Notes: generated by a model from the sequence alone, not told the origin. 64,000 nt of DNA from Apium graveolens (GCF_009905375.1 NW_027417692.1:1-64000); one strand, 5' to 3'. Shown: positions 43,851-53,779, counted from the first letter of the stretch. Made by a program: numbers and translations.

Positions 43851-46800
43851 GTGCAGGGAAATGAAAGAAATCTATGGTACTTGGACAGTGGTTGTTCAAG
43901 ACACATGACAGGAGATTTCTCCCTGCTCACCGAGTTCAAGGAGAGAGCTGGCCCTAGCATAACCTTTGGAGATGACAGCAAAGGGTTTACTATGGGATAT
44001 GGCTTGATTTCAACAAGGAATGTCATCATTAATGAAGTTGCATTAGTTGATGGTCTCAAGCACAATTTACTGAGCATCAGTCAACTATGTGATAGAGGGA
44101 ATACAGTTTCCTTCAATTCTGAAGCCTGTGTTGTCACTAGTAAGAAAGACAACAAAGTGGTTCTAACTGGAGTTAGAAAAGGAAATGTGTACATAGCTGA
44201 CTTCAACTCTACAGATGCAGAATCCATTACTTGTCTCTTCAGCAAAGCAAGCTCAGTTGAAAGTTGGCTATGGCACAAGAAGCTATCCCACTTGAATTTC
44301 AAGACAATGAATGATCTAGTCAAAAAGGACTTAGTTAGAGGAATCCCTCTAGTTGAATTCTCAAGGGATGGTTTGTGTGATGCTTGTCAGAAAGGCAAAC
44401 AAAGGAAGGCATCATTCAAAAAGAAGCTTGAAACAACAATTGATGAACCATTACAGCTGCTACATATGGATTTGTTTGGACCAGTCAATGTATTGTCTAT
44501 TGCAAGAAAAAGATATTGCTTAGTGATTGTAGATGATTTCTCAAAGTTTTCATGGGTCTATTTTCTTGGATCAAAGGATGAAGCAAGTGAAATCATTATC
44601 AATCACATCAGGCAAGTCAACAATCATCCTGACTTGAAGGTTAGAAATATCAGGAGTGACAATGGAACTGAGTTCAAGAATTTGACATTAAGGCTGTTCT
44701 GTGAAGAAAATGGAATAATGCATGAGTTCTCAGCTCCAAGAACACCTCAGCAAAATGGGGTTGTTGAAAGAAAGAACAGATCTTTAATTGAAGCTGCAAG
44801 AACAATGCTTGAAGAATCAAAGTTACCAACATATTTATGGGCTGAAGCTGTTAATTGTGCCTGCTTCACTCAGAATATTTCTTTGATCAATCAAGCTAAA
44901 GGCATGACTCCTTATCAGTTGTTCAAGAGAAGAAAACCATCTCTAAACTTTCTTCATGTCTTTGGATGTAAATGCTTTATACTGAGGAATCAATCTGACC
45001 ATAAAGGGAAGTTTGATGCAAAGGCTGATGAAGGGATATTTGTTGGTTACTCAGCTGGAAAATCTTATAGGGTCTACAATCTAAGAACCAACATTGTTAT
45101 GGAATCTGTGCATGTTGTGTTTGATGATAAAAAGATTGATGGACTAACAGATGAGGGACATAATGAGAGACTCAAATTTGACAACATTGAGATATATTGT
45201 GATGATAGTGAAGAGGAGACTGATGGAGATGACACTTCAAAAGGGATTCAAAACTTGCCCTTGGATAATGCACAAAATACTGCATCCGTTGATAGAGGCA
45301 ATGCAGTATCCGTTGAAAGACATAGTGCATCATCCGTTGAAGTACAAAATGAAGCATCCGTTGATCATGGTTCATCAACGGATAATCGATTTACATCATC
45401 AGTTGATAGAACTCCAAGTTCCCTGCAAAGGACCAACAACTCAGGGGGAGTTTCAACTAGTCAACACTCTGTCTCACATCATGACAATACTGAGGCCACC
45501 TCATCTAGAGCACATCTTCCACCACAAAGGAAATGGACCAAGAATCATCCCTTTGAACTGATCATTGGTGATGCATCATCTAAAGTGCAAACAAGAAAAG
45601 CCACTCAAGATGAATGTCTGTATAGTGGTTTTCTGTCTCAGGAGGAACCTAAGAAAGTGGAAGAAGCTCTATTGGATCCAGATTGGATATTAGCTATGCA
45701 GGAAGAGCTGAACCAATTTGAGAGAAACCAAGTATGGAAGCTGGTACCCAAACCAAAGAACAAGAGTCCTATTGACACAAAGTGGGTATTCAGAAACAAG
45801 ATGGATGAAAATGGCATTATCATAAGGAATAAAGCCAGACTGGTTGCTAAAGGCTATTCTCAGCAAGAGGGAATAGATTTTGATGAAACATATGCTCCTG
45901 TTGCAAGACTTGAAGCCATCAGAATATTTTTAGCCCATGCAGCCCATGCCAATTTCAAAGTCTATCAAATGGATGTCAAGAGTGCATTTCTAAATGGGAA
46001 ATTAGAGGAGGAAGTCTATGTAAGTCAACCTCCAGGATTTGAAGATCCAAATTTTCCAGACTATGTGTATTATCTGTTGAAAGCACTCTATGGACTGAAG
46101 CAAGCACCTAGAGCCTGGTATGAGACCTTATCAAAATTTCTTTTGGAGAATCACTTCACTAGAGGTACTGTTGATAAAACTCTCTTCTTTAGGGATGTTA
46201 ATGGCTCTAGTATACTTGTTCAAATTTATGTAGATGACATAATATTTGGTTCTAAAGATGACAAACTTTGCAAAAAGTTTGCTAAGCTAATGCAAAGTAA
46301 TTATGAAATGAGCCTAATGGGAGAACTAACCTATTTTCTTGGTTTACAAGTTAAACAAGTTAGTGATGGAATTTTCATTAGTCAAACTAAATATATTTAT
46401 GATCTTTTAAAGAAGTTTGACTTAATGGAATGTTCATCTGCAAAAACTCCCATGGCCACTGCCACCAAACTTGAATTAAATAAGACTGAAAGGTCTGTGG
46501 ATATTACAAGTTATAGAGGCATGGTTGGTTCACTTTTATATTTAACTGCTAGCAGACCAGATATAATGTTTGCTACATGTCTATGTGCTAGATTCCAAGC
46601 TGATCCTAGGGAGTCTCACTTAATTGCTATCAAAAGGATTTTCAGATATCTCAAGGGTACACCAAATTTAGGTATTTGGTATCCTAGAGAATCTGGCTTT
46701 GATCTAATTGGTTATTCAGATGCAGACTATGCAGGTTGCAGAATAGATAGGAAAAGTACAACAGGCTCCTGCCAATTCCTGGGAAACAAGCTTGTATCAT

Positions 46801-47171
46801 GGTTTAGCAAAAAGCAAAATTCAGTCTCTACTTCTACAGCTGAGGCTGAATACATTGCTGCTGGAAGTTGCTGTTCTCAAGTGTTATGGATGAGGAACCA
46901 ACTCCTTGACTATGGACTTCATGTTGATAGAATTCCTATCTTTTGTGACAACACAAGTGCCATAGCCATAACAGAGAATCATGTGCAGCACTCAAGGACC
47001 AAGCACATTGATATCAAGTACCACTTCATTAGGGAGCATGTCATGAATGGTACAGTGGAACTACATTTTGTTCCAAGTGAACAACAAATTGCTGACATAT
47101 TTACCAAGCCACTTGATGAATCAACATTCACAAGATTGGTAAGTGAGCTAGGTATGCTTAATTATTCTTAA
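43851..47171 (+). CDS. Copia-2 pol polyprotein (protease, integrase, RT, RNase H)
   Basis: An uninterrupted frame of about 1106 residues. Protease region: [14 protein letters not shown], with an intact D-S-G. Integrase zinc region: [15 protein letters not shown], then CDACQKGK. Integrase core: [11 protein letters not shown] (D), [11 protein letters not shown] (D) and [20 protein letters not shown] (E). [22 protein letters not shown] and the catalytic [12 protein letters not shown] at about residue 794. RNase [30 protein letters not shown] and [11 protein letters not shown]. The order integrase before RT defines Ty1/copia. All catalytic residues are present. A variable linker between integrase and RT carries the TCAACGGAT word. 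It is +1 relative to gag, and no ATG is needed if made as a fusion, so how it is translated is unclear. Confidence 0.93.
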   Translation: MQGNERNLWYLDSGCSRHMTGDFSLLTEFKERAGPSITFGDDSKGFTMGYGLISTRNVIINEVALVDGLKHNLLSISQLCDRGNTVSFNSEACVVTSKKDNKVVLTGVRKGNVYIADFNSTDAESITCLFSKASSVESWLWHKKLSHLNFKTMNDLVKKDLVRGIPLVEFSRDGLCDACQKGKQRKASFKKKLETTIDEPLQLLHMDLFGPVNVLSIARKRYCLVIVDDFSKFSWVYFLGSKDEASEIIINHIRQVNNHPDLKVRNIRSDNGTEFKNLTLRLFCEENGIMHEFSAPRTPQQNGVVERKNRSLIEAARTMLEESKLPTYLWAEAVNCACFTQNISLINQAKGMTPYQLFKRRKPSLNFLHVFGCKCFILRNQSDHKGKFDAKADEGIFVGYSAGKSYRVYNLRTNIVMESVHVVFDDKKIDGLTDEGHNERLKFDNIEIYCDDSEEETDGDDTSKGIQNLPLDNAQNTASVDRGNAVSVERHSASSVEVQNEASVDHGSSTDNRFTSSVDRTPSSLQRTNNSGGVSTSQHSVSHHDNTEATSSRAHLPPQRKWTKNHPFELIIGDASSKVQTRKATQDECLYSGFLSQEEPKKVEEALLDPDWILAMQEELNQFERNQVWKLVPKPKNKSPIDTKWVFRNKMDENGIIIRNKARLVAKGYSQQEGIDFDETYAPVARLEAIRIFLAHAAHANFKVYQMDVKSAFLNGKLEEEVYVSQPPGFEDPNFPDYVYYLLKALYGLKQAPRAWYETLSKFLLENHFTRGTVDKTLFFRDVNGSSILVQIYVDDIIFGSKDDKLCKKFAKLMQSNYEMSLMGELTYFLGLQVKQVSDGIFISQTKYIYDLLKKFDLMECSSAKTPMATATKLELNKTERSVDITSYRGMVGSLLYLTASRPDIMFATCLCARFQADPRESHLIAIKRIFRYLKGTPNLGIWYPRESGFDLIGYSDADYAGCRIDRKSTTGSCQFLGNKLVSWFSKKQNSVSTSTAEAEYIAAGSCCSQVLWMRNQLLDYGLHVDRIPIFCDNTSAIAITENHVQHSRTKHIDIKYHFIREHVMNGTVELHFVPSEQQIADIFTKPLDESTFTRLVSELGMLNYS
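45284..45383. repeat. ATCCGTTGA cluster in the integrase/RT linker of copia-2 pol
   Basis: ATCCGTTGA at 45284, 45308, 45332 and 45356, spaced exactly 24 nt apart, then TCAACGGAT at 45375. The frame gives repeated SVD/SVE tripeptides in a low-complexity linker. The 24-nt period keeps the frame, while the intervening codons differ. Confidence 0.88.
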
Positions 47172-47727
47172 AATTCATGTCTTTATTGCAATTTGAATTG
47201 AAGCCTGAAATATATTAGTTGCTAAGAACAAATTTGACTTTTAACATAGTTTATTCCATCAACGGATGTTCCCTATCCGTTGAAAGTCAAAATTGCTCTA
47301 TCAACGGATAATCATTATCCGTTGAAAGACAAATACATTTCTGGAATTTTTCATCCGTCAACGGATAAAACTGAAGTACCTTTCAACGGATGACAATTTG
47401 CCTTATCCGTTGAAATGTCACATCAGTCGATTCAGGTGTTTTAACAGCCGTTGATTCTATTCTCTTAACCGTTGATACTCATACATACATCTGTATGTAT
47501 TGGTCTTAAAGGTAGTTTTTAGAATACTTACAGTTTATTCTTAAACGACTGAAATTCACCAACGCATATTTATTGATAAATCTTTCTTTTATTTTTTTTA
47601 ATTTGAGAGAGCATATAAGTCCTTCTGATTGTTCATTTCTACTTTACGCTTTCTTAAAATTTCAAGCATTTACCATTTTCTCTCTGCAAAAACTTCAAGT
47701 TATTCTCTGCAATTTCTACTCACAAAA
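47172..47727 (+). other. Copia-2 pol-ORF3 intergenic region
   Basis: About 555 bp holding the hairpin array (47259-47413). It is T-rich towards ORF3 and may contain the ORF3 leader or promoter. No TATA box can be assigned with confidence. Confidence 0.5.
47259..47413. repeat. TCAACGGAT/ATCCGTTGA inverted pairs between pol and ORF3
   Basis: Inverted pairs at 47259/47275 and 47301/47317 each have a 9-bp arm, a 7-nt gap and a 9-bp arm. Further copies lie at 47358, 47383 and 47405 (a pair with a 13-nt gap). They are in non-coding sequence 90-240 bp after the pol stop, so coding constraint cannot explain them. They could form RNA hairpins. Confidence 0.9.
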
Positions 47728-50700
47728 ATGGCACCAGTCGTGAAGATTATGTCTCAATCTGGGTTCATCTATGAAAAGAACAATTTCATAGCTTTGGTAG
47801 AGAAGAATGAAGCCCACTCAGACTATCACAAAATGATGGACTTCATCAAAAACTGCAAACTTAGCTATGCAATGCTGGAAGCCCCAACAATTTTCTGTGA
47901 AGTAGTTGAGGAGATTTGGACAACTGCTGAGTTCAACTCCATGGATATGACTATCTCCTTCACTCTCAAAGGTAAAACTCACTGTATTAACTGTGATGAT
48001 CTACAAGCATGTTTTAAATTGCCTGAGAACAATGCCATGACACCACACACTGATAGTGATGTATCCAGCATGTTAGATTCCATAGGTTATTCTCTTAACT
48101 CTGCTAATTTAGGGAGTATTAGAAGAAAAGGCCTTAGGAAAGAATGGAGTTTCCTTGGGGATGCCTTTATAAAGGTTTTCTCTGGGAAAATTAGTAATTT
48201 TGATGCCATAACTTCATCTCTGGTTAATATGTTCTATATGCTTGTTTCTGATAGGTATTTTAACTTTAGCAACTATATGATGCTAGAATTAGGTACTAGA
48301 TTAGGTAACAAAGCTAATAGACCTAATAACATCTATTATGCTAGATTCTTTATGTTATTGGCTAACCATGTTGCTGAAGGTTTAGTCATAATCAATGAGA
48401 ATAATAAACTCAAGTGCTGGGCACAAGAGAAAAGAGTTCTTGCAGACTTGATGAGAATGGATCTTAACAGCAGTGTGTCATTGGTATATTTTCCAATCAT
48501 GAATGCACCTCAGGTAGGTGAGGTAATTGCTTCTACAACTCCTACTTCTTCCAACCCCTCTATTTCTTTATCTTCTAGTGTGGCCATGAAATCTGTGATG
48601 ACCCAACAGATTTCTACCAAGGTCACCAAAACTAAACTTTCAAAATCAAAGACAAAGAAAACCACCTCTGTTGTTTCTCAAAAGACAACAGTTGTAACAC
48701 CAACTATTAACCCTGAGGTGAGTGAACAGGGAGTGAGTGGTGAGGGGAGGGGTGAACATCAAAGAAACCCCCAGGATAAGGAAGGAAAGTTGAGTGCTTC
48801 CCAAGCTAGCCAAGCCACAGTTTCTCAAAAAGCTGTGGTGGTTGAAAAGGTATCTAGCACATCCCTAGTAGCATCCTCCCAAAAGGATGTTACTATTGAA
48901 AATAGTTCCAAACCAGGAACACAGAACAAACGAGGGAGGGACACTAAAGCCAAACACTCACCAACAAAAGCCTTTATTAGAAGAAAGAAGGCTAGAACCC
49001 AATCTTCTACACAGGGTGCACACACTGCACAGATACATCCATCTGTATCTATGCCTTCTCAAACTCAGTTTGATGTGACTCCAATAAATGTGGAGTCACA
49101 GCCTCATTCTCTCACAATAATCACACATCAATCACCAAACACTTCATCACCATCTCTGGATGTGGATATGTTATTCCCATCAATTCCTGATTCTCCCTCT
49201 TTACAACTCAGGGAGAAGCCCCACTCAAATATAGGTGATCATCATCTCTTGGATGATTTGTTGGATCACCCGCAAATTCTTTCAGATATAATTGAAGGAT
49301 CTGTGTCACCACATCTCAAATCAATCTACACAGATTCAACAGTTATATCACTTTCAATTTCAACTTCTTTTCCTTCTTCAACGGATATCACTCATCCGTT
49401 GACAAGTGGTTGTTCTTCAACGGATAAGCTTAACAGCAGTTATCCGTTGATAACATCAGTTTCATCTTCAACGGATATTCCACATCCGTTGACAGTCTCT
49501 ACACAAATAACTGACTTAATCCCAAGTGTAGAAGACATGAATACTGTGCAATCACTCTTAGGATTGAGGGAAGGGAGTGATAATTTGAGTGAGAGGCTGG
49601 GTTGCTCCCAGGCAAAAGGAGAGATTGAGAGCTCAAAAATGCATGCTATTTCTTCCAGCATGGCAAAAGTAAGTGAGTGGAGTACCACCTTAGTAGGTGA
49701 AGGTGAGGGAGTGAGATGTGTGAGCCAGGGGGAGCCCCTGATGCAAGAAAATAGAGAAAAAGAGAGAAAAGCAGGTACAGTAGATACAAGGGTGGAACCA
49801 GCCATTGCTAATGAGTCAATGATTGTGGATGATGCTGAAAAGGAAAGACAATTTCAGCAACATTACAAAGCTGTAATTGATAACATTTCCTTGGATGCTG
49901 ACACTTTTACTCATCCTGTGACAGCCTATCAACTGTTGGCTGCTCAGGGCAATGAGAAAGCAGAAAGGTCACTAAATCTAGTGCACACAACAGAATCTCT
50001 TCAAAGGGATAAAGCTGCCATTAACAAAATGCCTTCTACAGCTGGTGAGCCATTTGAGGAATTTGGAGCAAATTCTGATGATGATGACTCTATTTCTTTT
50101 GATGGAAGCATGAACTTAGGGGGAGATGAAGGCCCTAGTTCAATTCCAAATTTACCTGAATGGGCCTTGACTAAGGAGTACAGATCAGTGGAATTCAATG
50201 TCTCTTTAGTCAAACAAATCAACACTATTCAACAGGCCATTCAGAATACTTCACATGCAAGTATCAAGGCTATCCTTCAAGCTCACCTGGACTCACTGCA
50301 TCTCATGAAGCTGCAGCAAGTGAAGCAGAATCTGAGTATGGATGATCTCAGGAAGGATATTGCTGACTTGAAAACCTATACTTCAGAAAAATTGGATTCA
50401 GTCATGCCCTATGGTACATTGCAGGACTTGGTTTTGAGATTGAAGAAAGAATCTGTTACTGAAAAAAGGTTGGCCAAGTTAGAAGACAGAGTTCAAGTTA
50501 TTGAAAATTCTGTGGCCACCATTCTTCACAATCAACAATCTCAAACCAGTCTCCTAATGCAGCTGGCAAAAGCACAAGGCTTGACCCCTCTCCTTGATGA
50601 TAACAAAAAGGGGGAGAGTATAAGGGAAGGGGAAGGAGAGCCATCTACAAAAGTCAACATATCTAAAGTGCTAGTTCCTGCCATCACTACTTCTCCAATT

Positions 50701-52233
50701 ATTCAAATCAAGGGCAAGCCTGATGGAATTGATTTGATTCAGCTTGCAGCAGCTGAAATCCAAGTGAAAGAGCAAAGGAGGAGAATTGATGAAAGGTTGC
50801 AACTGTTGTTTGGTTCTACACAAGACAAATCAACATCTGTGAAACACAGCACAAAAATTGAACCAATCAACATGGAGCTCATGCCAGTAGGGAGTCATAA
50901 GGATGGAGAAGCTTCTTCCAAAGAGCTACAAGCTATAATTCTCAAGCCCAATGAAAGATCCAATAAGGACTCAACAAAGAATCCTTTAAAAGAAGTGGAC
51001 TTTCCTCCTCCAAAAGATGATGAGAACAAGATTTTAGGCAGGAGTATTGCCTATCTCAAAAAGTCCATGGATGAGGATGTAAGGAGAAATAGAGCTATTA
51101 TCATTAGAGAGGGAAAGAGCATATGTGTGATGCAAGGACATCCTAAATTCTCAATAGCCAAGAAGGAAGAAGCCAAGCAATTAAAGGCTGACAAAAGAGC
51201 ACAAGCAAAGCTTGAACAACAGCTAAAGTCAAGTCTAGTTGAAAAAGAAAAAGGGATTGAAGTCAGGGGTGAAGACAAGACTACAAACCTAGATGAGGTT
51301 TTAGGGAGTATATTTGGTGAGAGTGTGGAAGAAAGAGAGGAATGGCAGAAGGGAAACAGAAGAAAGGCCAAGGCACATAGAAGGAGTGGAGATAACACTG
51401 AAGTAACCAAATCTATATCTAAACCACTATCTTCCATACCTGAACCCCTTGTTGCTGATCCCACAATAAACATCCATGGTGAACCAATCATTCCAAAAGA
51501 GGAACCTATTGATTGGGACACTATCAAATTGCCTACCTTTCTAACCACTCTTCCACCACCAAAGAAACAGAAAAGAAAACCAAAATCTACACCTTCCATA
51601 ACCTCTAAGAAATTCACTCAAAAACAAAAACCTAAGCCTAAGTCACCCATTTCTAAAGATGATTATGTTCACATCTGTGACATAAAAGAAATTTCAGACA
51701 TTGAACTCTATCTGGATGAGCTGGAGGATGTAAGGGGAATAGCTGCCTACAGACAGCTACCAGAGAGATTAGTGTTCAGATATAAAGGAGCTGGGGAAAG
51801 AACATGGCCTCTCCACAGGATTCTGGATGAAGGCTACTCTACCTTGATTAGAGTCTTTTCAGCCATACAAAAGGATTCTAGCTTTACCAGAACTGCCAAG
51901 ACTGAAATTCTCAACAAGATAGCCAATATAAGGAAAACTTGGAGGGAGCCCAATGCTTTACCCAGGACTTTACTCATTCAAGAAAGGGGAATTACAATTC
52001 ACAAATCACCTCATTGGTTGATGGAATTTAGAGATGATAAAGGAGTCAGAAGATTTTTCAGACTTGAAGACCAACTCAAGATTGCCAGCAATGAAACTCT
52101 CAAAGAAATGCAATCTAAGTTGGATGTCAGTGTTGAAGATGAAGCTGAATTCTTCAGACAACTCCAACTCCAAATTGAGGAAAATGACAAAAGGCTAGGA
52201 AAGAAAACCAGGGAACAAAGAAGAAAAAGATGA
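47728..52233 (+). CDS. Copia-2 ORF3: giant extra protein, about 1501 residues, in the env-like position
   Basis: ATG at 47728 (context AAAATGG) opens an uninterrupted frame to TGA at 52233. Residues 1-250 look folded (FIKNCKLSYAMLEAPTIFC, KGTHCINCD-like motif KTHCINCDDLQACFKLP, LRKEWSFLGDAFIKVF). Residues about 270-800 are Ser/Thr/Pro/Lys-rich and likely disordered, including the TCAACGGAT-encoded STD...HPL repeats near 49378-49492. Residues about 810-1010 look helical or coiled-coil (NLSMDDLRKDIADLKTYTSE). The C-terminus, about residues 1310-1500, looks folded (DIELYLDELEDVRGIAAYRQ, RRFFRLEDQLKIAS). I see no signal peptide or clear transmembrane segment, so 'env-like' describes position only. 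Copia-C has a homologous ORF. Function is unknown. SIRE elements are known for an extra ORF here. Confidence 0.85.
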   Translation: MAPVVKIMSQSGFIYEKNNFIALVEKNEAHSDYHKMMDFIKNCKLSYAMLEAPTIFCEVVEEIWTTAEFNSMDMTISFTLKGKTHCINCDDLQACFKLPENNAMTPHTDSDVSSMLDSIGYSLNSANLGSIRRKGLRKEWSFLGDAFIKVFSGKISNFDAITSSLVNMFYMLVSDRYFNFSNYMMLELGTRLGNKANRPNNIYYARFFMLLANHVAEGLVIINENNKLKCWAQEKRVLADLMRMDLNSSVSLVYFPIMNAPQVGEVIASTTPTSSNPSISLSSSVAMKSVMTQQISTKVTKTKLSKSKTKKTTSVVSQKTTVVTPTINPEVSEQGVSGEGRGEHQRNPQDKEGKLSASQASQATVSQKAVVVEKVSSTSLVASSQKDVTIENSSKPGTQNKRGRDTKAKHSPTKAFIRRKKARTQSSTQGAHTAQIHPSVSMPSQTQFDVTPINVESQPHSLTIITHQSPNTSSPSLDVDMLFPSIPDSPSLQLREKPHSNIGDHHLLDDLLDHPQILSDIIEGSVSPHLKSIYTDSTVISLSISTSFPSSTDITHPLTSGCSSTDKLNSSYPLITSVSSSTDIPHPLTVSTQITDLIPSVEDMNTVQSLLGLREGSDNLSERLGCSQAKGEIESSKMHAISSSMAKVSEWSTTLVGEGEGVRCVSQGEPLMQENREKERKAGTVDTRVEPAIANESMIVDDAEKERQFQQHYKAVIDNISLDADTFTHPVTAYQLLAAQGNEKAERSLNLVHTTESLQRDKAAINKMPSTAGEPFEEFGANSDDDDSISFDGSMNLGGDEGPSSIPNLPEWALTKEYRSVEFNVSLVKQINTIQQAIQNTSHASIKAILQAHLDSLHLMKLQQVKQNLSMDDLRKDIADLKTYTSEKLDSVMPYGTLQDLVLRLKKESVTEKRLAKLEDRVQVIENSVATILHNQQSQTSLLMQLAKAQGLTPLLDDNKKGESIREGEGEPSTKVNISKVLVPAITTSPIIQIKGKPDGIDLIQLAAAEIQVKEQRRRIDERLQLLFGSTQDKSTSVKHSTKIEPINMELMPVGSHKDGEASSKELQAIILKPNERSNKDSTKNPLKEVDFPPPKDDENKILGRSIAYLKKSMDEDVRRNRAIIIREGKSICVMQGHPKFSIAKKEEAKQLKADKRAQAKLEQQLKSSLVEKEKGIEVRGEDKTTNLDEVLGSIFGESVEEREEWQKGNRRKAKAHRRSGDNTEVTKSISKPLSSIPEPLVADPTINIHGEPIIPKEEPIDWDTIKLPTFLTTLPPPKKQKRKPKSTPSITSKKFTQKQKPKPKSPISKDDYVHICDIKEISDIELYLDELEDVRGIAAYRQLPERLVFRYKGAGERTWPLHRILDEGYSTLIRVFSAIQKDSSFTRTAKTEILNKIANIRKTWREPNALPRTLLIQERGITIHKSPHWLMEFRDDKGVRRFFRLEDQLKIASNETLKEMQSKLDVSVEDEAEFFRQLQLQIEENDKRLGKKTREQRRKR
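49378..49492. repeat. Three TCAACGGAT/ATCCGTTGA inverted pairs inside ORF3
   Basis: Pairs at 49378/49394 (7-nt gap), 49417/49442 (16-nt gap) and 49468/49484 (7-nt gap). The two 7-nt-gap pairs have the same geometry as those at 47259 and 47301. They encode SSTDITHPL-like peptides in a disordered region. Confidence 0.9.
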
Positions 52234-52410
52234 TCTGCTCAGACTAAAGGAGTGTCCTTGGAAACACTGTAAATCTTCAATTACCTCCTAGTACATACAC
52301 TTTTGCAGCATTTTTAAATTTCTACTTAGTTTCAATTCATATATCTGTTAAGTGTTTTGTTATCATCAAGTTAACCCTGAATTTATGCCTACAATTCTTT
52401 TAGACATAAA

Positions 52411-52421
52411 TAGGGGGAGAT
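52411..52421 (+). other. Copia-2 polypurine tract
   Basis: TAGGGGGAGAT directly before the 3' LTR. Bases 52234-52410 are the 3' untranslated region of ORF3 with no further feature. Confidence 0.88.
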
Positions 52422-53449
52422 TGGTAGGAATGTATGTGCATTAGTTTGATGATATATTTAACAAAATACTTAAGTAGAAATTTAGTGTCTGTAGCCTCAA
52501 CGGATAAGACCACTTTGGCTATCCGTTGATGGTGTAGCTTTACTTAGAAATAAGTTTAGTGTTGTAGCATATTTCAGTCTCTGTATTTAAAATGTAATTC
52601 TTGGAAGTTGAGAGAAACTATGAGTCATGTTGACTACTAGATGATATGCAGATAGGAAGGCCAATTGTAAATACTTCATGCCTTGTAATTTTGTATAAGT
52701 GAAGTGGTATCAACGGATGACTTAAAGACCTTCAACGGATAAGAAGCTAAGCTTCAACGGATGTCTCTAAAGCTTCAATAGATAAAGTCATCAACGGATA
52801 ACATCCTTCAACGGATGAGTGCATCAACGGATGAAAGTTTCAACGGATGTTCTGATGATTAGCCGTTGATAAGAGGTAGTTGTACCTACAGACAGAGGCA
52901 CATGGGTTGATAGAGACAACTGAGATGTGGTAGCCGAATTTCAGGAACAACAGAAAAAGCAGCCGTTCTTCTCTGGTACAAAGATGCAATAGTCAACAAA
53001 GTACTGGAGTGAACAGGAAAAGAAGCAAGTGAAGATCTTATTTTATTACTGTATTTTATATTGTTCTTCACTTGTACACTTGGTAATATATAAACCAAGT
53101 AGAAGCTAGTAATCAGATGTGAGATTTTCCAGAGCTGTTTAGAAAAACATTGAGAGAAAATTCATCTAGTTTGTACTAGGATGCAGCTGTGATCAACATT
53201 GTTTAATCACAGATTTTCTAAAATACCATCTCTGGTGGAACAACAAATCCACCAGAAAAGTTTAAGGTCTGTTGTGTTCTTTACATTTGTGCTTGAATAT
53301 ATATCTGTCTGCATTAGTTTAAAGCAATTCACACACTTGTTCTTCTTGAACACACAACCTTCATAAACTGCTCAAAACTTGAAAAAGTTTTGAGATTTAC
53401 ATTCAACCCCCCTTCTGTAAATCTCATTGTTAGTCCACTAGGAATAACA
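52422..53449 (+). repeat. Copia-2 3' LTR (1028 bp)
   Basis: It runs TGGTAGGAATG to GGAATAACA. Compared with the 5' LTR I see about four substitutions (one near 52456, two that destroy the TCAACGGAT copy near 52774, one near 53225) and a 2-bp loss near 53261. The motif array lies at 52710-52848. The low divergence points to recent insertion. Confidence 0.93.
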
Positions 53450-53454
53450 AGTAC
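53450..53454. repeat. Right target-site duplication of the TRIM/copia-2 unit (AGTAC)
   Basis: AGTAC directly after the 3' LTR end ATAACA. It matches 39979-39983 and not the bases before the 5' copia LTR. Confidence 0.88.
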
Positions 53455-53779
53455 TACCCTCAAACCTTTTAACCTGTGAAGGTTGATTTTCACATGAAGG
53501 TGCATTAAAAAATATCACAGGGTCTTCAGTAAAAATTGATGAAACCCTAATGTTTGTGTTGGTGTCATCAAGGTCTACCCCAGCATGTAGCCTCTCACCA
53601 ACTAACTTTGGTTTCTGGGTGGTGAGCATAATTTCTAGAACCATGTCATTTGATGTTGGCAACTCTTGAGAATCAGATTCAAGAGTTTGATTAAATGAAG
53701 AAGAAATTTGAGATATTAAATATTGAATCTTAGAATTGAGTTTTGGCAGCTCCCCATGAGTAGATGAGGAAGCTTCAAG
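53455..53779 (-). pseudogene. Copia-C ORF3, middle piece between two insertions
   Basis: A minus-strand open segment lying between the solo LTR (53785-57514) and the copia-2 insertion. Its right side joins in frame to 57520 after removal of the solo LTR and one AGATG. Its left side joins in frame to 39983 after removal of the TRIM/copia-2 fusion and one AGTAC (RFEG, then STYEGELSK). The content is Ser/Thr/Asp-rich and probably disordered. Confidence 0.8.

Larger units (their letters stand above)
39984..53449 (+). mobile_element. Chimeric insertion: TRIM-like unit fused to copia-2 (SIRE-type copia)
   Basis: The unit from 39984 to 53449 is bracketed by the duplication AGTAC (39979-39983 and 53450-53454). 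It begins with a TRIM-like double repeat (39984-40316), then a 15-bp junction, then a full SIRE-type element with LTRs 40332-41361 and 52422-53449. The copia LTR has no duplication of its own on the left (CCAAT), so the two parts appear to have entered as one molecule. The host frame (copia-C ORF3) is continuous when the whole block and one AGTAC are removed. The LTR pair differs by only about four substitutions and one 2-bp length change by eye, so it is young. Confidence 0.85.

Noticed and set aside
48646..51617. Minus-strand frames opposite copia-2 ORF3 (up to 188 residues at 51051-51617)
   Set aside because: Shadows of a strongly coding plus-strand frame. Their composition mirrors the sense codons.
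47728..52233. Calling ORF3 a viral envelope protein
   Set aside because: It occupies the env-like position, but I see no signal peptide, transmembrane anchor or fusion-type segment, so only position supports that label.
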